From CAITQP01 sp964387965 (GTDB taxonomy: Bacteria; Patescibacteriota; Minisyncoccia; Phycocordibacterales; UBA9973), in the NCBI GenBank assembly GCA_964387965.1, contig CAYLXO010000019.1:1-11591 (forward strand): DNA of 11,591 nucleotides. Reading direction: 5' to 3'. This document shows positions 6,366 to 11,591 of the stretch, in pieces. The stretch's first letter is position 1; each line of letters starts with the position of its first letter. Below the pieces are notes generated by a model. It did no database searches, was not told the origin of the DNA, and worked only from the letters and a program-made list of their open reading frames with translations. Both the position numbers and the translations under genes were made by a program.

Positions 6366-7266
6366 ATGCAAGGAGTGCCATTCGAACATAAAGCCCATTT
6401 TGTGCTTGTCTAAAATACCCTGCTCGTGGGTCAGCATCTATTGCATGGTCAATTTCATTTACACGAGGAAGCGGGTGCAATATGGTCGCTGTACCTTTCA
6501 TCAATGAAAGATGATCTTTTTTCAAGAGGTACAAATCTTTTACTTTTTCGTATTCATTCAAATCGTCAAATCTCTCTTTTTGAACCCGTGTCATATATAC
6601 AATATCTGAGTGGCTGAGCGCCTCGTTCATGTCGGTTGTTTCTACAACTTTCAAGCCACGAGTGGTAAGCGCGCTCACAAAGTCTTGCGGAAGCGAAAGC
6701 TCTTTGGGAGAGACGAAATATACTGTATTTAGAGGATACAACACGAGAAGTGGTACAAGCGAATGAAGCGTACGGCTATTTTTTAAATCACCAACAAAAG
6801 TAACAGTGAGACCACTTAATTTTTTCTGTTCTTTATAAATCGTATACAAATCAAGATATGCTTGTGTAGGATGTTCGTGCGCTCCATCCCCTGCATTTAT
6901 AACCGGGATAGTGGCAACACTGGCAGACTTTTCTGCAGAGCCTTTTTCAAAATGACGCATAACCATTATGTCAGCGTATGAAGAAATTATTTTTGCTGTG
7001 TCTTCGATAGTTTCTCCTTTATGAGTAGAACCATTTGAAGCTGCATCTTCAGCAGAAATAACCTGGGCTCCCAATTTAAGCGCCGCTGTTTCGAACGAAA
7101 GTCGTGTGCGAGTTGATGGTTCGAAAAAAATACACGCAACAATCTTATCTTCAAGTATTTTCTTCACTTTCCCCTTTTTACACTGAGCCTCCATTTTTTC
7201 GGCACGAGAAAGCACGCTATCCACAAACGCTTTTGTTACATGTTCGGTTGAGAGAATGTGATTCAT
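6349..7266 (-). CDS. pyrB: Aspartate carbamoyltransferase catalytic chain
   Basis: This is the second step of de novo pyrimidine synthesis: carbamoyl phosphate plus L-aspartate gives N-carbamoyl-aspartate. The 305 residues match the usual catalytic-chain length. Carbamoyl phosphate is bound by STRTR (51-55), the S80/K83 loop, R104 and HPTQ (132-135). Aspartate is handled by R166 in LKNSRTLHS, R227 in TRVQKERF and the HPLPRV loop (264-269). DGAHEHPTQAYLDL and TRVQKERF distinguish it from ornithine carbamoyltransferase. All key residues are present. The ATG is one base after the carB stop, so the pair is translationally coupled, with a purine-rich stretch in the carB end as a possible ribosome site. 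No pyrI regulatory-chain gene follows; the next gene is riboflavin kinase, so the enzyme may lack the CTP/ATP control known from E. coli unless pyrI lies elsewhere. Confidence 0.97.
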   Translation of the reverse strand: MNHILSTEHVTKAFVDSVLSRAEKMEAQCKKGKVKKILEDKIVACIFFEPSTRTRLSFETAALKLGAQVISAEDAASNGSTHKGETIEDTAKIISSYADIMVMRHFEKGSAEKSASVATIPVINAGDGAHEHPTQAYLDLYTIYKEQKKLSGLTVTFVGDLKNSRTLHSLVPLLVLYPLNTVYFVSPKELSLPQDFVSALTTRGLKVVETTDMNEALSHSDIVYMTRVQKERFDDLNEYEKVKDLYLLKKDHLSLMKGTATILHPLPRVNEIDHAIDADPRAGYFRQAQNGLYVRMALLAYALGV

Positions 7267-7267
7267 A

Positions 7268-10200
7268 TTATTCTTCTAAGTACTCCTTATACGATTTAAT
7301 TTCAAGATTATCTTGTGTGTAGCGGGTAAGTGATTTTACAAATGCTCGTGCGAGATGAAGATCTGTAAAAAGTGGAATCTGATTATCTACCGTTGCGCGA
7401 CGAATACGAAATCCATCTGTCACAATCTTTTTTGTATTTCCATCTGGCAATTTTGCACCACTCATACTCAAGTTTACTACAAATCCGACTTTCTTTCCCT
7501 CTATCACATCCATAACATTTGGTGATGTCTCAGTCGCCTTACCTACCATCTGACATTTCACACCTTGTGCAGTAAAGAAATCAGCTGTCGTATGTGTGGC
7601 ATATAGTGTGTAGCCAAGACCTACGAGCTCGCGTGCCGCCTCGAGGAATTTTGCTTTATTTACTGTTCCACCAAGTGAAAGCAATACTGCTTTTTTGCTA
7701 AAGTTAAAATTGTTGTTTGCAGATAAAATAGACTTTAGGAGCGCTTCATCATAGTCCTTACCAAAACAAGCAACTTCGCCCGTTGAAGACATCTCTACTC
7801 GAAGAATTGGGTCAGCCCCAAGAAGTCGTGAAAATGAAAATTGTGGACTTTTTACAACAACACTCTTTGGATATACAAAGTTATGTTGTTTTGCTTTTCC
7901 GAAAAATGAATCTACGGCAATTTCTGGGAAGTTTGCATTCATTGCTTTTGAAAGTAGCGGAAATGTTCTTGATGCTCGTACATTAACTTCGATAACGCTT
8001 GGATGATTATCCTTTACCAAAAACTGAATATTGAATGGTCCAGTAATATTGAGTTCTTTGGCAATCTTCTTTGAAATTTGACGCAATTGAAATTCAGTAG
8101 AAGCATAGACACGTTGCGTTGGGTACACAATCGTTGCATCACCTGAGTGTACCCCGGCGTTTTCTACGTGCTCTGATATTCCGTATATCATCACTTCCCC
8201 ATTTTGTGCAACAGCATCAAATTCGAGCTCCTTTGCATTCTCAACAAACTTCGAAATCGTCACTGGGTACTCAGGCGAAAGAACGGCTGCTTTTGTAACA
8301 AAGTCATCAAGCTCGTTTTTGTTGTAACAGACGCGCATTGCAGATCCTGAGAGAACATATGACGGACGTACAAGTACTGGGTATCCTTCAGTATCAGCAA
8401 AACGCTCTGCTTCACTCATATTTGAGAAACTCTGCCATTTTGGCTGAGCGATATTGAGCTTGTCCAAGAGAGCTGAAAACTTGTTTCGATCTTCTGCCCT
8501 ATCGATATCAGAAGCTGATGTTCCCAATATTGTAAATCCTTCACGAGAAATTTTTTGTGCAAGATTGTTTGGGCGTTGTCCTCCAACCGAAATAATCACT
8601 CCTCCAGCATTTTCAAATTCATAAATATCTGCAACAGTCTCAAATGAAAGATTTTCAAAATACAATCGGTCTGACATATCGTAATCAGTTGAAACGGTCT
8701 CAGGATTACAGTTGATAACAATAGACTGTTTCTTATGTTTTTTGAGCGCAAGTGCTGCGTTAACACTTGACCAATCAAACTCAACTGATGACCCAATGTG
8801 GTATGGCCCTGAACCAAGAACGGCAATTGCGCGACTGCCGAGTGGTTTTACATCGTCATGTCCGCCATGATAGGTAAGATAGAGATAGTTTGTTTTTGCA
8901 GGAACTTCTCCAGCAAGCGTATCAATTTGAAACACATTCGGTCGAATTCCAAATTTCTTTCGCATTTCTCGAATCTGAAACTCAGACTTGTCGCATAGCT
9001 TTCCAATTTTTTTATCAGAAAATCCAAGTCTCTTAAGCGAGAGCATGATATCAGGAGTCAATTTTTGCGCTCGCGCGAGTGCGTTTTCTGCTTGAACGAT
9101 AGCTTGTAAACGATGCAAGAACCATGGATCAACTCCTGTAATTTTGTATATTTCAGGTACGCTCATTCCATCTTTCAAAGATTGTGCGATGGCGAAAAGT
9201 CTTTTAGGCGTTGGTGTGTGCAAGAAATGTTTACACTCTGCATCATCTTTAAACTCATTGTCTGTAATGGCTTCAAGTTTTCCAGATTGCATACGGACAG
9301 CTTTACCAAGTGCTTCTTCAAAAGATCGTCCGATGGCCATCACCTCTCCAACAGACTTCATAGCAGAGCCAATTTTTTCTTCTGCTCCTTTAAACTTTTC
9401 CAAGTCCCAGCGTGGCATCTTTACAACAACATAGTCGAGAGCAGGCTCAAAGAAACTCTGCGTAACCTGTGTGATTTTATTCTTGATATCAAGTAGTGAA
9501 TGTCCAAGTGCAAGTTTTGCGGCGACATACGCAAGCGGATACCCTGTCGCTTTTGATGCAAGGGCGCTCGAACGTGAAAGACGCGCGTTTACTTCGATTA
9601 CATAATAATCGAGTTCGCCCTCTTTTGGATGAGGATTGAGTGCATACTGAACATTACATTCACCCACAATACCGAGACTCTGCACGATCTTGATTGAAGC
9701 TTCACGCAAGCCATGATATTCGAAGTTGTTAAGCGTCTGACTTGGAGCGATAACGATTGAATCCCCTGTATGAATTCCAAGTGGATCAAAGTTTTCCATA
9801 TTACACACAGTAATAGTATTGTTGAATCGGTCGCGCACTACTTCATACTCAATTTCTTTAAAGTGATGCAAATATTTCTCAACGAGCACTTGTGGTGCAA
9901 TAGCAAGCGCGCCTTCTACGATTTCTTTCAATTCTGATTCTTTATATGCAACTCCAGATTTCTGGCCTCCGAGCGCAAAGGCTGCACGAATCATGATTGG
10001 ATACCCAATTCTCTCCGCAATTCTTTTAGCGTCTTCGAGATTTGTCGCTGCAGCACTAGGTGCCGTCGGAATTCCGAGTGTTCGCAAGTGGTCGGCAAAA
10101 AGTTGGCGATCTTCAGTGAGCTCAATAGAGTCTACCGGCGAACCAAGAACTTCTACTCCATATTTTGCCAATATTCCTTCTTCGCGAAGTGCAAGACCAC

Positions 10201-10513
10201 AGTTGAGCGCGGTCTGTCCTCCAAACGAAAGCATGATGCCGTCTGGTCGTTCTTTTTTGATAACTTTTTCTACGAAATACGTATTGACTGGCAAGAAATA
10301 TACTTCGTCGGCCAAATCTTTTGAAGTCTGAAACGTTGCAATGTTTGGGTTGATGAGTACAGACTTAATTCCCTCTTCACGAAGCGCTTTGATTGCCTGT
10401 GACCCTGAGTAGTCGAATTCACCTGCCTCTCCGATTTTGAGCGCTCCTGAACCAAGGACGAGAATCTTTTTAAATTTTTTTACTTTTTGTTTTGTCATTG
10501 TTTTCTTCGCCAT
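7268..10513 (-). CDS. carB: Carbamoyl-phosphate synthase large subunit
   Basis: The large subunit uses ammonia from CarA, bicarbonate and two ATP to form carbamoyl phosphate. At 1081 residues it is full length (E. coli 1073). It has two homologous ATP-grasp halves. The first (about 15-400) contains GSGALKIGEAGEFDYSGSQA (21-40), R136, R176 and the metal/ATP residues E307-V-N309 with R311. A helical oligomerisation region spans about 420-540. The second half (about 560-930) contains GSSVEFDW, R716 and E842-V-N844. A C-terminal MGS-like regulatory domain (about 938-1081) keeps T973, T976, K992 and N1014, the equivalents of E. coli residues that hold UMP/IMP, so UMP feedback is possible. The wording of many blocks (SRSSALASKATGYPLAYVAA, VKMPRWDLEKF, NPETVSTDYDMSDRLYF, SEHVENAGVHSGDAT) is that of the Bacteroidetes/eukaryotic CAD branch. 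One oddity is GGQKSG (182-187) where relatives have GGLGSG. The start is 3 bp after the carA stop and is preceded by a GAAGAAGAAG stretch. Confidence 0.98.
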   Translation of the reverse strand: MAKKTMTKQKVKKFKKILVLGSGALKIGEAGEFDYSGSQAIKALREEGIKSVLINPNIATFQTSKDLADEVYFLPVNTYFVEKVIKKERPDGIMLSFGGQTALNCGLALREEGILAKYGVEVLGSPVDSIELTEDRQLFADHLRTLGIPTAPSAAATNLEDAKRIAERIGYPIMIRAAFALGGQKSGVAYKESELKEIVEGALAIAPQVLVEKYLHHFKEIEYEVVRDRFNNTITVCNMENFDPLGIHTGDSIVIAPSQTLNNFEYHGLREASIKIVQSLGIVGECNVQYALNPHPKEGELDYYVIEVNARLSRSSALASKATGYPLAYVAAKLALGHSLLDIKNKITQVTQSFFEPALDYVVVKMPRWDLEKFKGAEEKIGSAMKSVGEVMAIGRSFEEALGKAVRMQSGKLEAITDNEFKDDAECKHFLHTPTPKRLFAIAQSLKDGMSVPEIYKITGVDPWFLHRLQAIVQAENALARAQKLTPDIMLSLKRLGFSDKKIGKLCDKSEFQIREMRKKFGIRPNVFQIDTLAGEVPAKTNYLYLTYHGGHDDVKPLGSRAIAVLGSGPYHIGSSVEFDWSSVNAALALKKHKKQSIVINCNPETVSTDYDMSDRLYFENLSFETVADIYEFENAGGVIISVGGQRPNNLAQKISREGFTILGTSASDIDRAEDRNKFSALLDKLNIAQPKWQSFSNMSEAERFADTEGYPVLVRPSYVLSGSAMRVCYNKNELDDFVTKAAVLSPEYPVTISKFVENAKELEFDAVAQNGEVMIYGISEHVENAGVHSGDATIVYPTQRVYASTEFQLRQISKKIAKELNITGPFNIQFLVKDNHPSVIEVNVRASRTFPLLSKAMNANFPEIAVDSFFGKAKQHNFVYPKSVVVKSPQFSFSRLLGADPILRVEMSSTGEVACFGKDYDEALLKSILSANNNFNFSKKAVLLSLGGTVNKAKFLEAARELVGLGYTLYATHTTADFFTAQGVKCQMVGKATETSPNVMDVIEGKKVGFVVNLSMSGAKLPDGNTKKIVTDGFRIRRATVDNQIPLFTDLHLARAFVKSLTRYTQDNLEIKSYKEYLEE

Positions 10514-10516
10514 AGA

Positions 10517-11578
10517 TTACTTCTTCTTCGCAAGACCCGCACGCTCTAGGAAATAATCAAAAATCCAATCGGTATCAAGTGGTCCTGGAGAACTCTCAGG
10601 ATGAAATTGCACTGACATAAACGGAAGTGTTTTATGAATAATCCCTTCGTTTGTTTTGTCGTTCGCATTATAAAACCATTCTTTAAAACCACTCGGTATT
10701 TTACCCACAGCAAAACCGTGGTTTTGTGTTGTGAGATACACACGATCTGTGCCAGCGAGTACACACGGTTGGTTTTGGCTTCGGTGACCAAATTTCAATT
10801 TATATGTTGCTCCTCCTCCTGCAAGTGCCAAGATTTGATTTCCCAAACAAATACCAAGTGTTGGAATCTTTTTTGATAGAAGCTTTTTCACGTTTGCAAT
10901 TGTAGCTGTAACTTTTTTTGGATCTCCTGGACCATTTGAAATCAGGACGGCATCAACTTTAAATGAAAGCTTTGTAACATCAGTATCCCAAGGCACCACA
11001 GCAACTTTAACTCCGCGTGCAACAAAGCGACGAATCATATTTCGCTTATCACCACAGTCAATTACTACAAGAGTCTTACTACCTTCTCCTGCATACCAAA
11101 TCTCTTTTGTCGAAACTTCAGCGGAAAGATTACGTGTATTTGGATCTTCAAACGGAACATCGACGCCGCTTACAACCATTTTCCCGAGCGTTGATCCACC
11201 AGTACGGAGTTTTTGGGCAAGACCACGAGTGTCTTTTATTTCAAATAGTGGAACTCCCTCTCGCTTAAACCATGATGCAAGTGTTTCAACTGATTCATGG
11301 TGCGATGGAGTATCCACATAGTTACACACAATAAGTCCAGCAACTTGAATTTTGTCTGATTCCCACAATTCTTCTTTTGGCACACCGTAATTCCCGATTA
11401 TTGGAAATGTAAGTACGAGAATCTGCCCACGGAATGAAGGGTCAGTAAGCGCCTCTGGGTACCCTACCATTCCTGTTGCAAACACCACTTCTCCAGAAAC
11501 AGAAACATCCGCCCCGAAACTTTCAGCCTCGTATTCTGTTTTGTCTTTGAATATTAGTTTTGATGTTTTAGTGCTCAT
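10517..11578 (-). CDS. carA: Carbamoyl-phosphate synthase small (glutaminase) subunit
   Basis: The small subunit hydrolyses glutamine and passes ammonia through a tunnel to CarB. The 353 residues comprise the CarA-specific N-terminal domain (about 1-150, with GMVGYPEALTDPSFRGQ) and a class I glutamine amidotransferase domain (about 168-345). The nucleophile is C244 in LGICLGNQ, and the triad is completed by H326 and E328 in SVQFHPESSPGP. The block QNHGFAV and the stretch NANDKTNEGIIH resemble the Bacteroidetes and eukaryotic CAD versions; in E. coli the nucleophile loop reads GICLGHQ. The ATG at 11578 has the clearest Shine-Dalgarno sequence of the window. It is the first gene of carA-carB-pyrB-riboflavin kinase visible here. 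The promoter must lie beyond the right edge, and an upstream gene in the same unit cannot be excluded. Confidence 0.97.
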   Translation of the reverse strand: MSTKTSKLIFKDKTEYEAESFGADVSVSGEVVFATGMVGYPEALTDPSFRGQILVLTFPIIGNYGVPKEELWESDKIQVAGLIVCNYVDTPSHHESVETLASWFKREGVPLFEIKDTRGLAQKLRTGGSTLGKMVVSGVDVPFEDPNTRNLSAEVSTKEIWYAGEGSKTLVVIDCGDKRNMIRRFVARGVKVAVVPWDTDVTKLSFKVDAVLISNGPGDPKKVTATIANVKKLLSKKIPTLGICLGNQILALAGGGATYKLKFGHRSQNQPCVLAGTDRVYLTTQNHGFAVGKIPSGFKEWFYNANDKTNEGIIHKTLPFMSVQFHPESSPGPLDTDWIFDYFLERAGLAKKK

Positions 11579-11584
11579 ATACTT

Positions 11585-11590
11585 CTCCTT
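11585..11590 (-). promoter_or_regulatory. Shine-Dalgarno site of carA
   Basis: On the minus strand AAGGAG lies six bases from the carA ATG at 11578, an ideal spacing. It fixes the carA start. It stands out because the other genes in the window lack a comparable motif, although carB and pyrB have purine-rich stretches upstream. Confidence 0.8.
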
Positions 11591-11591
11591 T

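Noticed and set aside
6366..6437. Longer riboflavin kinase start at 6437
   Set aside because: The extra 24 residues have no family similarity and would overlap pyrB by 89 bp; the ATG at 6365 sits exactly at the start of homology.
9113..9496. 127-codon plus-strand open frame, plus a second overlapping one at 9144-9434
   Set aside because: Both are antisense to the middle of carB, and the peptides show only mirrored coding bias.
6349..11578. CAD-like fusion of CarA, CarB and PyrB
   Set aside because: CAD resemblance is at the sequence level only. Each gene has its own stop and start, with 3 bp and 1 bp gaps, and no dihydroorotase domain is present.
1..11591. CRISPR arrays, tRNA/rRNA genes, insertion sequences, defence or toxin-antitoxin genes
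   Set aside because: No spaced repeats, cloverleaf-like sequences, transposase genes or terminal repeats were seen. Nearly all sequence is occupied by the nine genes listed.

Overview
The window reads as ordinary, densely packed chromosome from a small-genome bacterium, most likely a Candidate Phyla Radiation (Patescibacteria, Parcubacteria-like) lineage. The evidence is indirect. Every gene lies on the minus strand with gaps or overlaps of a few bases. Base composition is moderately AT-rich (about 40% GC by eye). Shine-Dalgarno motifs are mostly weak or absent. The riboflavin kinase is a stand-alone domain, and the MutY-like protein lacks its iron-sulfur cluster. All reading frames are intact with the standard bacterial code (genes end in TAA or TGA, and TGG is used for Trp), which argues against the recoded Gracilibacteria/SR1 groups. 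There are no RNA genes, insertion sequences, CRISPR arrays or phage genes.

In the direction of transcription (high to low coordinates) there are three blocks. Block 1 (11591 to 5985) is a pyrimidine cluster: carA, carB and pyrB, followed by a 126-residue riboflavin kinase whose start overlaps pyrB. CarA and CarB make carbamoyl phosphate and PyrB condenses it with aspartate, so the first two steps of de novo UMP synthesis are encoded together. The riboflavin kinase would supply FMN, which the later enzyme dihydroorotate dehydrogenase (not in this window) needs. CarA and CarB look like the Bacteroidetes/eukaryotic branch of the family, not the E. coli branch.

Block 2 (about 5971 to 5478) is a one-gene unit. 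A near-consensus promoter, a leader of about 65 nt, an uncharacterised 110-residue helical protein and a hairpin terminator follow one another. This is the part of the window least explained by known biology.

Block 3 (5480 to 1) begins with an extended -10 element so close to the start of an M1 zinc aminopeptidase that the message may be leaderless. A 10-helix EamA/DMT transporter follows after 3 bp, then the MutY-like glycosylase, then a membrane-anchored HtrA/DegP-type serine protease that runs off the left edge. The aminopeptidase and HtrA are both proteolytic, and the transporter may move small metabolites.

I found no clear sign of an undescribed multi-gene system. The most interesting points are the MutY-like protein (catalytic-site Asp replaced by Glu, all four cluster cysteines gone, and a different small C-terminal domain in place of the 8-oxoG recognition domain), the orphan 110-residue gene with its own promoter and terminator, the lineage of CarAB, and the coupling of riboflavin kinase to pyrB.
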